Source of the DNA: Novosphingobium sp. G106 | GTDB taxonomy: Bacteria; Pseudomonadota; Alphaproteobacteria; Sphingomonadales; Sphingomonadaceae | Length of the DNA: 64,000 nt | Reading direction: 5' to 3' | NCBI RefSeq assembly: GCF_019075875.1 | Contig: NZ_JAHOOZ010000001.1 | Coordinates: 1,364,001-1,428,000 of the forward strand | Part shown: positions 8,960 to 17,313 of the stretch, piece by piece | Layout: every line of letters starts with the position of its first letter | Numbering within the stretch: the first letter of the stretch is position 1 | Notes under the pieces: model-generated | Database searches by the model: none | Seen by the model: only the letters and a program-made list of their open reading frames with translations | Told to the model about the DNA's origin: nothing | Translations under genes and position numbers: made by a program

Positions 8960-10336
8960 ATGACTCAGGATGTTCAAGCCGCTCTGGCGCAGGTTCCGTT
9001 CCGCGTTACCGACCCGCAGCGGATCCCCGCCGAGCGCTATTACGACGAAGCATTCTTCAAGCTCGAGAACGAGAAGCTCTGGCCGCACGTCTGGCAGATG
9101 GCCTGCCGGCTCGAGGAGATCCCGCACATCGGCGACTATGTCGAATACCGCAATCTCGACAAATCGGTCATCGTCGTTCGCACCAAGAACGGGGTGAAGG
9201 CATTCCACAACGCCTGCCGCCACCGCGGCGTCCAGCTCGTCGACCAGCCCGGCAACTGCGCCAAGACGGGCTTCATCTGCCCCTTTCACGGCTGGCGCTG
9301 GAATGCCGAGGGCAAGAACACGTTCGTCTTCGGCAAGCAGATTTTCGACGAAGCTCTGCTCGACCATGCCGAGATCGATCTGCCGCCCGTGCGCGTCGAA
9401 TTCTGGGGCGGCTGCGCCTTCATCAACTTCGACGACGATGCGCCCGGCCTGATCGAATCGCTCGGCCCGGTCGTCGACATCCTCGATGCGCGGCATGTCG
9501 ATCGGCTCAAGATGGACTGGTGGTACGGCACCGTGCTGCCGACGAACTGGAAGCTGGCGATGGAAGCCTTCATGGAAGGCTATCACGTCATGCGCACGCA
9601 TCCGCAGCTGCACGACCTGATGCCGATGAATTCCTACGGCGTCGACGTCGACGAGAACGTGCCCACGCGGAACATGGACTCGCGGATGATGGTCAACAAC
9701 ATGGCCGATTTCTACGTGCGCCTCTCGGCCGGCATGGCGGGCATGATCCACGAAACCGAAGTCGCGGTGATCGAAAAGCTGCGCGACATGGACGTGCCCG
9801 AAGACCCGATGGCCGCGCTCGGCGCCTTCATCGCGAAGGCGCAGCAGGACATCACCGCCGATGGCCTCGCCCGCGGCGCGCCGATGTTCGACATTGCCAA
9901 GGTCAATCAGGAAAAGCCGTTCCACGACGTGGAATTCATGTTCCCGCACTACTTCCTGCTGCCGAGCTTCGCGGCGATGTCGTCCTACCGCATCCGCCCA
10001 CTGACCGCGGAGACCTGTCTGTTCGAGATATGGTCGCTGGTGCTGCGTCCCGACGACGAGCCCTACGAGACGCCCAAGGGCCCGACGATGCTGCCCTACG
10101 ATTCGAAGGAATTCCCCGAGATCCCGATGCAGGACTATTCGAACCTGCCGCGCCAGCAGGTGGGCCTGCACCAGTTCAAGGAAATGCGCCTCTCGCACGA
10201 GCAGGAAGGCATGATCAGCAACTACCAGCGACTGGTCGACGGTTATCTCGCCGGGCTCGATGCCGAGACGCTGCGCAAGGGCCAGACCGTGGTCAACAGC
10301 GGCTACAACGCACCGATCCTCGACATCGGTTTCTAG
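8960..10336 (+). CDS. Rieske non-heme iron oxygenase, alpha (catalytic) subunit
   Basis: 458 residues, with ATG 8960 preceded by a purine-rich GGAGAGAGAAG. The Rieske [2Fe-2S] ligands are CRH near residues 84-86 and CPFH near 106-109. The mononuclear iron site of the SRPBCC-type catalytic domain starts at EGYHVMRTHPQ (about 206-216). Such enzymes hydroxylate or dihydroxylate aromatic or alicyclic rings or demethylate ethers, using an external reductase. No ferredoxin, reductase or classical beta subunit is encoded nearby; NTF2-like proteins (13484, 16746) are the only beta-like partners. It is the first gene of a six-gene plus-strand operon. The family is sure, the substrate is not. Confidence 0.92.
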   Translation: MTQDVQAALAQVPFRVTDPQRIPAERYYDEAFFKLENEKLWPHVWQMACRLEEIPHIGDYVEYRNLDKSVIVVRTKNGVKAFHNACRHRGVQLVDQPGNCAKTGFICPFHGWRWNAEGKNTFVFGKQIFDEALLDHAEIDLPPVRVEFWGGCAFINFDDDAPGLIESLGPVVDILDARHVDRLKMDWWYGTVLPTNWKLAMEAFMEGYHVMRTHPQLHDLMPMNSYGVDVDENVPTRNMDSRMMVNNMADFYVRLSAGMAGMIHETEVAVIEKLRDMDVPEDPMAALGAFIAKAQQDITADGLARGAPMFDIAKVNQEKPFHDVEFMFPHYFLLPSFAAMSSYRIRPLTAETCLFEIWSLVLRPDDEPYETPKGPTMLPYDSKEFPEIPMQDYSNLPRQQVGLHQFKEMRLSHEQEGMISNYQRLVDGYLAGLDAETLRKGQTVVNSGYNAPILDIGF

Positions 10337-10398
10337 GGGTTGCGCGCGCGGGCTTCGCCGCCCGATAGTCGCCGCACAACCGTTCATGGGAGCCTGAA

Positions 10399-11214
10399 AT
10401 GACCGAAGAACCGCACATGCTCGTCGAAGTGGTCGAGGAGAACATCCTCGTCGCGACGTTCAACCGCCCCGACAAGCTCAACGCCATGAGCTTCGACCTG
10501 ATGAAGATCCTCGACGAGGCGGTCGAACGCTACCGCGACACGCCCGAACTGCGCGTGATGCTGATCAAGTCGAAGGGCCGCTATTTCTCGGCCGGCGCCG
10601 ATCTCAAGCAGAGCGGCGACGCCGGACAGCGCGAATACCCGACCAAGGGCTCGCAGGTCCGCGACCAGCACCGCCGCGGCGCTAACCGTATGCGCCGCGT
10701 CTGGGACGAGATGGAGCACATCGAGAAGCCCTTCGTCGTCGCTCACCACGCGCGCTGCGTCGGCGGCAGCCTGGAGATGAGCCTGTCCTGCGACTTCCGC
10801 CTGGCCGCGGCCAGCGCCTCCTACGCCTTTCCCGAGGCCAAGTTCGGCGTCCTGCCGGCGACAAACGGCGTCAGCCGCCTGGTCCGCCTGGTGGGGCCGC
10901 ACTGGGCGCGTCTGATGATCATGGCGAACATGCCGATCGACGCACAGGAAGCGCGGATCGCCGGTCTGGTCCACAAGGTCTATCCGGACGAGAGCTTCGA
11001 ATCCGACGTGATGGGCTTCTGCCGGCACCTCGCTCAGCAGAACGCCGAGCTGGTCGGCACGGCCAAGGTGGCGATCGAACTCGCGGCCGACCTTGGTGCA
11101 CACCAGGCCGCGGCGGTCGAGCGGCTGGCGAACAGCTCGCTGATGCTCAGCCCCGACTACAAGGAGCTGATGGTCAGCCACGTCGCCAACATCGGCAAAG
11201 GCAAAGGATACTGA
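10399..11214 (+). CDS. Enoyl-CoA hydratase/isomerase family protein (crotonase 1)
   Basis: 271 residues from ATG 10399, with GGGAGCC upstream. Crotonase landmarks: NRPDKLNAM near residue 24, the CoA/oxyanion segment SAGADLKQ near 66, and CVGGSLEMSLSCDFRLA near 117. FPEAKFG keeps one of the two usual active-site Glu positions; the second is replaced by PATNG. Likely roles are hydration, isomerisation or retro-Claisen cleavage of an acyl-CoA ring intermediate. It lies 62 bp after the Rieske gene and 2 bp before the cupin gene, clearly in one operon. Confidence 0.88.
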   Translation: MTEEPHMLVEVVEENILVATFNRPDKLNAMSFDLMKILDEAVERYRDTPELRVMLIKSKGRYFSAGADLKQSGDAGQREYPTKGSQVRDQHRRGANRMRRVWDEMEHIEKPFVVAHHARCVGGSLEMSLSCDFRLAAASASYAFPEAKFGVLPATNGVSRLVRLVGPHWARLMIMANMPIDAQEARIAGLVHKVYPDESFESDVMGFCRHLAQQNAELVGTAKVAIELAADLGAHQAAAVERLANSSLMLSPDYKELMVSHVANIGKGKGY

Positions 11215-11216
11215 AC

Positions 11217-11747
11217 ATGGCCGACGAGCAGCAGGACACCTCACAGGATCTTGGCAAGTTCCAGATCTTCCGCGCCAAGGACGCGCCGGGGCTCATGGAA
11301 GCCAAATGCATGACGGTCGAGCCGTTCAGCCCGGTGCAGCGCGCCGGGATGGATAAGGTGATGGCCGCGGGCTATCTCGAAGGCGACGAGATCAAGGTGC
11401 TCTGCCAGCTCCCCGGTTTCAGCCTGACCCACGTCTGGTTCAAGGAGGGGTACGCCCTGCCCCTACACAGCCACGACGCGGACTGCCTCTACTACATCAT
11501 CGCCGGCAGCCTGCGCATGGGCACCGAGGAACTCGGCCCGCGCGACAGCTTCTTCATCCCTTCGGGCGTGCCCTATACCTACAAGCCTGGCCCGGAAGGC
11601 GTCGAGCTTCTGGAAATCAGGCAGGCCAGCACCTTCAACTTCGTCAACCTGGCGAAAGGCGAAGGGTTCTGGGAGAAGGCTCTGGAGGCGACCGTGCAGC
11701 ACCGCGAGGACTGGAAGACTGCCAAGCGTCCCTCGCTCAACGCCTGA
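11217..11747 (+). CDS. Cupin-domain protein
   Basis: 176 residues. One cupin barrel is visible: motif 1 around LPLHSHDADCLYYIIAG (residues 81-97) provides two His and one Asp/Glu metal ligand candidates, and motif 2 around FFIPSGVPYTYKPG completes the jelly roll. Single-domain cupins of this size are metal-dependent dioxygenases, isomerases or lactone-handling enzymes. It follows crotonase 1 after 2 bp and precedes crotonase 2 by 16 bp. Position suggests a ring-intermediate step, but the reaction cannot be assigned. Confidence 0.8.
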   Translation: MADEQQDTSQDLGKFQIFRAKDAPGLMEAKCMTVEPFSPVQRAGMDKVMAAGYLEGDEIKVLCQLPGFSLTHVWFKEGYALPLHSHDADCLYYIIAGSLRMGTEELGPRDSFFIPSGVPYTYKPGPEGVELLEIRQASTFNFVNLAKGEGFWEKALEATVQHREDWKTAKRPSLNA

Positions 11748-11763
11748 TCTGAAAGCAGAGAAA

Positions 11764-12621
11764 ATGACCGACGCCCTCGTCCGCTACGAAGATCCCGCAC
11801 CCGGGGTCGCGCGCGTCGTCCTCGCCCGCACGGACAAGCACAATTCGCTCAATCCGGCGCTGATCTTCGCGATCAACGAGGCCTTCGACCGCGCGCTGCG
11901 CGACGACAGCGTCAAAGTGATCGTGCTAGCCGCCGACGGCCGCAATTTCTCGGCCGGGCACGATATCGCCGACACGGTCGAGGAATATCAGCAGGCTATG
12001 CAGGATTCCTCGCCTGGAGTCTCGACCTGGAGCGGCTTTCTCGAGCCCGGCGCGCATGGTTGGTACGCGGCGGAGAAGGAAGGCTACCTCGAGAGCGCGC
12101 GGCGCATCCGCAACATTTCCAAGCCGACGATCTGCGCGGTGCAAGGCAAGTGCATCGCCGGCGCGCTGATCTATGCCTGGGTCTGCGACATCATCGTCGC
12201 GGCGGACAATGCCGTATTCTCCGATCCGGTGGTGAACTTTGGCATGCCGGCGGTCGAGTGGCTGGGGCATCCTTGGGAGCTTGGCCCGCGCAAGGCCAAG
12301 GAATTCCTGTTCACCGCCGACAGCTGGAACGCCGAGGAGGCGCACCGGCTCGGCATGGTGAACCACGTCGTGCCGCTTGCCGAGCTCGAAGGCTTCACGC
12401 TCGCCATGGCGCAGAAGATCGCGTCCAAGCCCGCTTTCGCGCTCAAGCTGGCCAAGGAGGCGGTCAACAAGACGCTCGACATCCAGGGGCAGATGAACGC
12501 GATCGACCAGGCCTTCTCGCTTCACCACCTGGGGCACCAGCAGAACTTCCGCCTGTTCGGCTACGGCATGGACACGTCGAACCTGCCAGCGTTCGCCAGC
12601 GCGCCGAAGAAGGCCGAATAG
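11764..12621 (+). CDS. Enoyl-CoA hydratase/isomerase family protein (crotonase 2)
   Basis: 285 residues from ATG 11764. Crotonase fold signatures: SAGHDIADT near residue 62 and CIAGALIYAWVCDIIVAAD near 131. The usual active-site Glu pair is not obvious: the segment reads FSDPVVNFGMPAVEWLGHP, with Asp in place of the first Glu. This points to a non-hydratase reaction such as isomerisation or C-C cleavage. A 25-residue insertion (about 78-104, rich in Ser/Gly/Trp) follows the oxyanion strand. It sits in the Rieske operon, 4 bp before the SDR gene. Confidence 0.86.
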   Translation: MTDALVRYEDPAPGVARVVLARTDKHNSLNPALIFAINEAFDRALRDDSVKVIVLAADGRNFSAGHDIADTVEEYQQAMQDSSPGVSTWSGFLEPGAHGWYAAEKEGYLESARRIRNISKPTICAVQGKCIAGALIYAWVCDIIVAADNAVFSDPVVNFGMPAVEWLGHPWELGPRKAKEFLFTADSWNAEEAHRLGMVNHVVPLAELEGFTLAMAQKIASKPAFALKLAKEAVNKTLDIQGQMNAIDQAFSLHHLGHQQNFRLFGYGMDTSNLPAFASAPKKAE

Positions 12622-12625
12622 CGAC

Positions 12626-13458
12626 GTGGCCCACTACATCGCGGGCAAGTCGGTCGTCATCACCGGTGCAGGCAGCGGCTTCGGCCGGCTCACTGCCGAA
12701 AAACTGGCGGCCGAGGGCGCGAGACTGACCTGCATCGACGTCAATGCAGAGGCGGCCGAAGCAATCGCCGCTGCGATCCGCGCCGCGGGGGTGAGGCCCA
12801 GGCGATTATCGCCGATGTCACTTCCATCGAGGACATGCGTTCCGCTGCCGCCGCCGCGGTCGCTGCCTACGGCGCGATCGACGTGATGGTGAACAATGCC
12901 GGCATCATGCCGCTCGCCTTCATCGCCGACCACGCCAGCGCGCTACCCGCCTGGGAGCGCTGCATCGACATCAATTTCAAGGGCGTGATGAACGGCTGCA
13001 TCGCGGTCCACGACCAGATGATGGCCCAGGGCCGCGGCCACATCATCAACCTCTCGTCGATCTACGGCAATCGCGCTTCGGCCGGGGCGGCCGTCTACGG
13101 CGCGACCAAAGCCGCCGTTGACTACTTCTCCCACGCCTTGCGCCAGGAGGCCCGCGGCAAGATCAAGGTGACCGTGATCAAGCCGACCGGCGTCATGGCG
13201 ACCGGGCTGATGGGCACCGTGGTCAATCCCGCAGCGGGATCCGGCCTGATCGGGCACAATCTGGCGGCGTTCTACGAGGATCTCGGCAAGCTGCAGGCGG
13301 GCAATGCGGGCGAACTGACCGACCAGGACAGCGTCGCCTACGGCTTTCTCACCCCCGACCACATCGCCGACGCCATCGTCCATACGATCAACCAGCCTTG
13401 GGGCGTGGCCATCAGCGACGTCACCGTGCGCGCATCGGGCGACTATTATATCGCGTGA
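12626..13458 (+). pseudogene. Short-chain dehydrogenase, frameshifted (single missing base)
   Basis: GTG 12626 begins an SDR with the NAD(P) motif TGAGSGFG (residues 13-20) and the acidic residue after strand 2 (CIDVNAEAAE). The frame is lost in the G5 run at 12787-12791. Adding one G restores RAAGGEAQAIIADVTS and joins the second frame, which carries NNAGIMP, the catalytic Ser in NLSSIYG, and YGATKAA (YxxxK). The restored protein has about 278 residues and ends at TGA 13456-13458. The rest is undamaged, so a sequencing error or very recent mutation is likely. It is the fifth gene of the Rieske operon and a probable alcohol or hydroxyacyl dehydrogenase. Confidence 0.85.
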
Positions 13459-13483
13459 TCAGAGGTAATTGGAGGTAGATGCT

Positions 13484-13912
13484 GTGACCGATCTCGAAGA
13501 ACTGGTGGCGCGCGAGGAGATCAAGCTGCTCAAGGCCCGCCGCGACCGGGCTGCCGATACCAAGGACTGGGACCTCTACCTCTCGCTCCACGCGCCCGAT
13601 CACGTCTCGCACAACGAGGGCTTTCCCCGCTGGGGCAGCGCGCAGGAGATGATCGACAACGTCAGCAAGCTCATGGGCGATCACCGCAAGACCGTGCATC
13701 ACTCGCACACCCCCGAGATCACCTTCGAGTCCGACACCAAGGCCAAAGGCATCTGGGCGATGGAGGATATGATCTTCGATGCCGCGAGCGACGAGATGCT
13801 GATCCACGGCTTCGGCTTCTACCACGAGACCTACGAGAAGCGCGACGGACGCTGGCTATTCACCACGCGCCAGCTCAAGCGGACGCTGGTCAAGACCTAC
13901 GGCGCGTTCTGA
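13484..13912 (+). CDS. NTF2-like (SnoaL/polyketide-cyclase-type) protein 1
   Basis: 142 residues from GTG 13484, which has GGAGGT 7 bases upstream; an earlier in-frame TTG overlaps that ribosome site and was rejected. The cone-shaped NTF2 fold is suggested by the N-terminal helix (EELVAREEIKLLKARRDRA), then DWDLYLSLHAPDHV and the closing strands GRWLFTTRQLKRT. Members are isomerases, cyclases or the small subunit of ring-hydroxylating oxygenases. It is the last gene of the Rieske operon and converges with NTF2-like protein 2, only 4 bp away. Confidence 0.75.
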   Translation: MTDLEELVAREEIKLLKARRDRAADTKDWDLYLSLHAPDHVSHNEGFPRWGSAQEMIDNVSKLMGDHRKTVHHSHTPEITFESDTKAKGIWAMEDMIFDAASDEMLIHGFGFYHETYEKRDGRWLFTTRQLKRTLVKTYGAF

Positions 13913-13916
13913 CCGC

Positions 13917-14261
13917 TCACAGCGCGATAGTATAGACCTCATTGTGCGTGATCAGCCCGTCGCGCATGAGCACGAAATCGAAGCCTCGCAGCCGCTTGCC
14001 GCCCATATTGCAGAACCAGCGCGCACAAAATCCGCCTTTGACCAGCCATAGCTCATCTGGCGAGTAGCGCCACTCTAGCAAGTGCGGGAACAGCTTCTCG
14101 AGATAGGCGACCAAAGCCCCACGCCCGGTCAGCCCGCCGGGGTTGGCGCTGTCGACATAGCTGCAATCCTCGGCATACATCGCCGCGATCCCGCCTATGT
14201 CCTTGTCGGTCCAGGCCTGCAGCCAGATCGCATTGAACGCCTCAAGTTCGCCCTGGGTCAT
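13917..14261 (-). CDS. NTF2-like (SnoaL) protein 2
   Basis: 114 residues from ATG 14261; the open frame continues upstream only as an out-of-frame overlap of the P450 gene. MTQGELEAFNAIWLQAWTDKD and MYAEDCSYVDSANPGGLTGR are typical of SnoaL-like domains, where a small acid/base residue in an open cone catalyses isomerisation or hydrolysis. It follows the P450 stop by 5 bp, so it is the last gene of the P450 operon. Function unassigned. Confidence 0.72.
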   Translation of the reverse strand: MTQGELEAFNAIWLQAWTDKDIGGIAAMYAEDCSYVDSANPGGLTGRGALVAYLEKLFPHLLEWRYSPDELWLVKGGFCARWFCNMGGKRLRGFDFVLMRDGLITHNEVYTIAL

Positions 14262-14266
14262 GGGCT

Positions 14267-15517
14267 TCAGTTCATCACATAGTGGATAGGCAGCCGGATC
14301 GGGCCGTTGACGAAAGTCGCCGCGCTCATCCTGGCGTCTCCGTCGAGCTCGACCGATTGCAACCGCGGCAGCAGTTCCTCGAACAGGATGCGCATTTCCA
14401 TCCGGGCGAGATACTGGCCCAGGCACAGATGCGCGCCATAGCCGAAGGCGACGTGACGGTTGGGCTTGCGATCGATGCGGAAGCGCTCGGGATCGGGGAA
14501 CACGGCCTCGTCGCGGTTGGCCGAGCCATAGCAGAGCATCAGCCAGTCGCCCTTGGCGATCTTCTGTCCACCGACTTCACAATCTGCCGTAGCATTGCGC
14601 ATGAAGTGTTTGACCGGCGTGGTCCAGCGGATCGCCTCGTCGATCATCGGGCCGATCAACGAAGGGTCGGCCTTGAGCTGTGCGAATTGCTCCGGATCCT
14701 GGGCCAAGGCCCACATCGCGCCCGCAGTGGAGGACGAAGTCGTGTCATGGCCTGCAGTGGCAACGATGATATAGTAGCCCATCATCGCCAGTGGATCGAG
14801 CGGCGCGCCGTCGATCGTGCCGTTGGCAATGGCCGAAGCGAGGTCGCTCGTCGGGTTTGCACGACGCTCTTCGGTCAGCTTGTTGAAATAGACCATCATC
14901 TCGAACAATGCCGCCCTGTCGGTCTCGCGCACCGGCGGCTTGCCATCAGCGTCCAGTTCATCGGGATCGGCTGCAGCGAACAGTCCTTGCGTCAGCTTGA
15001 GCATCAGCGGCTCGTCCGCTTCGGGCAACCCGAGGATCTCCATGATCACGAGCAGAGGATAGTGCAGCGCGATCTCGCCCACGAAATCGCAGCGCCCGCC
15101 GGACGCTGCCATCCGGTCTGCTGCCGCCCGCGCCAGTTCGCGGATGCGGCCTTCGAGGTGCTTGATGTTGCCGGGCTGGAACCAGGCATTGGTCAGCCCG
15201 CGATAGGCCTGATGCTCGGCGGCATCCATCTGGATCAGCGACTTGACCGTGACGCCGCCGCTCTCACGCACGGTCTGCTCGATATGCGCCTGGGTGAATA
15301 GGATCGACTGCGGCCCGTTGGTGAACAGCTCGTTCTGCCGGCTGATCTCCTGGATGTCGGCATGGCGCGTGACCACGCGGAACGGATCGAAGCCCTCGGC
15401 CTCGACCCGGCCCAGCGGATCGTTGGCGCGCAGCCACTTGTAGGCGTCGTAGATGCGGCCGTCGGAATAGGCCCTGATGTCGACGATCGTATCGCGGATG
15501 TGATCCGGAACGGGCAT
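14267..15517 (-). CDS. Cytochrome P450 monooxygenase
   Basis: 416 residues from ATG 15517, with GAGAGGAG upstream. This is a soluble bacterial class I P450. The I-helix oxygen-activation motif is AGHDTTSSS near residue 255, the K-helix ExxR is EAIR within IDEAIRWTTP, and the heme-thiolate loop is FGYGAHLCLGQ with Cys near 364. It needs a ferredoxin and ferredoxin reductase, neither of which is in the window. It lies between DUF3237 and NTF2-like protein 2 in a five-gene operon. Related P450s hydroxylate terpenoids, steroids or fatty acids; the substrate here is unknown. Confidence 0.95.
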   Translation of the reverse strand: MPVPDHIRDTIVDIRAYSDGRIYDAYKWLRANDPLGRVEAEGFDPFRVVTRHADIQEISRQNELFTNGPQSILFTQAHIEQTVRESGGVTVKSLIQMDAAEHQAYRGLTNAWFQPGNIKHLEGRIRELARAAADRMAASGGRCDFVGEIALHYPLLVIMEILGLPEADEPLMLKLTQGLFAAADPDELDADGKPPVRETDRAALFEMMVYFNKLTEERRANPTSDLASAIANGTIDGAPLDPLAMMGYYIIVATAGHDTTSSSTAGAMWALAQDPEQFAQLKADPSLIGPMIDEAIRWTTPVKHFMRNATADCEVGGQKIAKGDWLMLCYGSANRDEAVFPDPERFRIDRKPNRHVAFGYGAHLCLGQYLARMEMRILFEELLPRLQSVELDGDARMSAATFVNGPIRLPIHYVMN

Positions 15518-15528
15518 GTCGGCTCCTC

Positions 15529-15945
15529 TCAGCGGACTTCGTAGAATTCGTAGTCGATGCGCGTGCCGTCGGGGCCCGGGGTCAGCCTGCCCTTCCCAAC
15601 GGCCTGGATCGCGTTGAGCCAGGCATAGCGCTCGTCCCCCGTCTCGAAGACCGGCGCGACGAGGGCGTGGAGCCCGTTGGCACGGTCGGCGAGGTTGAGC
15701 CGGCCGCCATAGGTCACGTAGATCAGCGCGCCGTCGTCGGTGCGCAGCGTCATGCGCACGTCGATCGTGCCGATCGCACCGCTGACCGTCATCCAGTCGG
15801 CCGCAGCGGCACCGGCCAGCGTCGCCTTCATCCGCTCACCGTCGAGCGTGACCGAGCGGATATCGCCGACGCTGCGTCCGCCGCCTACGGCATGCGGCGG
15901 CGCGACGTCGACGACGGCAGTGCAGAGCGGGATCAGTTCGAGCAT
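15529..15945 (-). CDS. DUF3237 domain protein
   Basis: 138 residues matching the DUF3237 pattern: N-terminal ELIPLCTAVVDVAPP, then GGGRSVGDI, YVTYGGRLNLA, and the closing ETGDERYAWLNAIQAVGKG followed by a short strand. DUF3237 proteins are small beta-barrels found beside oxidoreductases in catabolic clusters and have no settled reaction. It lies 11 bp upstream of the P450 gene and 7 bp downstream of an SDR. No signal peptide. Confidence 0.82.
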   Translation of the reverse strand: MLELIPLCTAVVDVAPPHAVGGGRSVGDIRSVTLDGERMKATLAGAAAADWMTVSGAIGTIDVRMTLRTDDGALIYVTYGGRLNLADRANGLHALVAPVFETGDERYAWLNAIQAVGKGRLTPGPDGTRIDYEFYEVR

Positions 15946-15952
15946 AGCTTCC

Positions 15953-16732
15953 TCACTTCGCCGCGAAACGGATGCCGGCGTCGAGCCGGATCGCCTGCGC
16001 GTTCATATAGGTGTTGCGGCAGAGCTCGAGCGCCAGGCTGGCATATTCGTGCGGCTCGCCGAAGCGGTTGGGATAGGCGGTCATGGCCGAGAGCCGGTCC
16101 TTCATCTCCTGCCCAGCCTGGTTCATCAGCGGGGTGGAGAAAATGCCCGGCAGGATCGTGTTGATGCGAATACCGAAGCGCGAGAGGTCGCGGGCGATCG
16201 GCAGGGTCATGCCGGCGATCGCCGCCTTGCCCGCGGCATAGGCCGCCTGCCCCATCTGCCCGTCCTGCGCCGCGACCGAAGCCGTGCAGACGATCGCCCC
16301 GCGCTCGCCGCCGACCAGATCCAGCGTTGCCGCACCCGCCGCGAAGCGCGTGATCGTGGCGAAAGTGCCGACCGCGTTGAGATTGACCACGCGGGCGAAC
16401 TCGGCGGTCGGGAACAGCTTCATCGCGCCGGTCTCGCGGTCCTTGCTGACCGTGGTCTTGGCGTTGCCGCCGCCGGCGCAGGCAATCAGGATGCGCTCTT
16501 GGCCGTTAACCGCGCGCGCCTTGGCGAAAGCGGCATCAAGGCTTTCGTCGGACAGCACGTCGGCCTGGCAAAAGACAGCGCCGGTCTCGGCCGCAGCCTT
16601 CTCGCCGGTCTCATGGTTGAGATCGACGATCGCGACCTTGGCGCCGGCTTCGCGCAGCGCTTTCACCGAGGCCAGGCCGAGGCCCGATGCGCCGCCGGTG
16701 ACGACCGCGGCAATGCTGGAATCGATTTTCAT
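15953..16732 (-). CDS. Short-chain dehydrogenase, 3-hydroxyacyl-CoA / 17beta-hydroxysteroid type
   Basis: 259 residues. The glycine motif is TGGASGLG (residues 12-19), with Asp after strand 2 (VAIVDLN) favouring NAD. ACAGGGNA replaces NNAG, and the catalytic Ser lies in VCTASVAAQ ahead of YAAGK (YxxxK). The overall layout, with IRINTILPGIFSTPLM, resembles type II 3-hydroxyacyl-CoA dehydrogenase (17beta-HSD10). It likely oxidises the alcohol made by the P450 or a hydroxyacyl-CoA. It lies 13 bp after NTF2-like protein 3 in the P450 operon. Confidence 0.87.
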   Translation of the reverse strand: MKIDSSIAAVVTGGASGLGLASVKALREAGAKVAIVDLNHETGEKAAAETGAVFCQADVLSDESLDAAFAKARAVNGQERILIACAGGGNAKTTVSKDRETGAMKLFPTAEFARVVNLNAVGTFATITRFAAGAATLDLVGGERGAIVCTASVAAQDGQMGQAAYAAGKAAIAGMTLPIARDLSRFGIRINTILPGIFSTPLMNQAGQEMKDRLSAMTAYPNRFGEPHEYASLALELCRNTYMNAQAIRLDAGIRFAAK

Positions 16733-16745
16733 GGCGTCCGTCCCC

Positions 16746-17168
16746 TCATGATCCGGTCTTGAGCAATGGTGGCTTGCCCGTGCCGATCCTCTGCATCTTC
16801 ACTTCGGTATGAGCGATCTTCCACCCGGCCGCGGTCCGGACCAGGGTGCGGTAGTACCAACCCATGTTCCAGGCCGCGTCCTCGGAGGCGATGAACAGGT
16901 AGTTCTGGATCGTCTCCGCCCGGTCGCCGTCGAGCGTGATGCGCGCCGCACCGGGCAGATGCAGGCCGTCCGGCGCCTTAGACAGCAGGTCACGCACTTC
17001 GTCGCGGCCCTTGAGCACCTTGCGATAGACATCGTAGACCGTGTCGTCGGTGAAGAGGTCGAGCCATTCCTCGAAGTCGTTTACTTCCAGGCGCAGGCAG
17101 TATTCGTCGAGCAGCGTGCGGACCGCGATCTCGTCCGCCAGTTTCCGGAATTTCGCTTCGTTCGACAT
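16746..17168 (-). CDS. NTF2-like protein 3 (SnoaL_4 / ring-hydroxylating beta-subunit-like)
   Basis: 140 residues from ATG 17168, with AGAGGAG 10 bases upstream; a TTG three codons earlier is too close to that site. The sequence EIAVRTLLDEYCLRLEVNDFEEWLDLF, then DDTVYDVYRK and GWYYRTLVRTAAGWKIAHTEV, is typical of SnoaL_4 proteins and of beta subunits of aromatic-ring dioxygenases. It is the first gene of the P450 operon, divergent from the IclR regulator. It might pair with the orphan Rieske alpha subunit at 8960, but that is an inference. Confidence 0.78.
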   Translation of the reverse strand: MSNEAKFRKLADEIAVRTLLDEYCLRLEVNDFEEWLDLFTDDTVYDVYRKVLKGRDEVRDLLSKAPDGLHLPGAARITLDGDRAETIQNYLFIASEDAAWNMGWYYRTLVRTAAGWKIAHTEVKMQRIGTGKPPLLKTGS

Positions 17169-17215
17169 CCCACGCAACTCCTCTGACGGGCCGTGATCTA
17201 TCCCAACGGGGAATC

Positions 17216-17223
17216 ATTGCAAT
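17216..17223. promoter_or_regulatory. ATTGCAAT palindrome in the P450-operon / IclR divergent promoter
   Basis: A perfect 8-bp AT-rich palindrome sits in the 145-bp spacer between NTF2-like protein 3 and the IclR gene, 48 bp upstream of the former. It belongs to the loose TGCA/TTGCA family of sites at other promoters of this region. Operator function is inferred. Confidence 0.28.
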
Positions 17224-17313
17224 ACGGCTATTTCATTATCCGGGTCGCGGATGGACGTGCATCGTCCTGCCGATGCTTGCCGATCCTACCGCATTGCGTA
17301 GAACGACAATCGT

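Noticed and set aside
8594-10387. 597-codon minus-strand open frame opposite the Rieske gene
   Set aside because: Antisense shadow. The sense strand has full Rieske motifs, while the antisense product is His/Val/Asp-rich with no domain.
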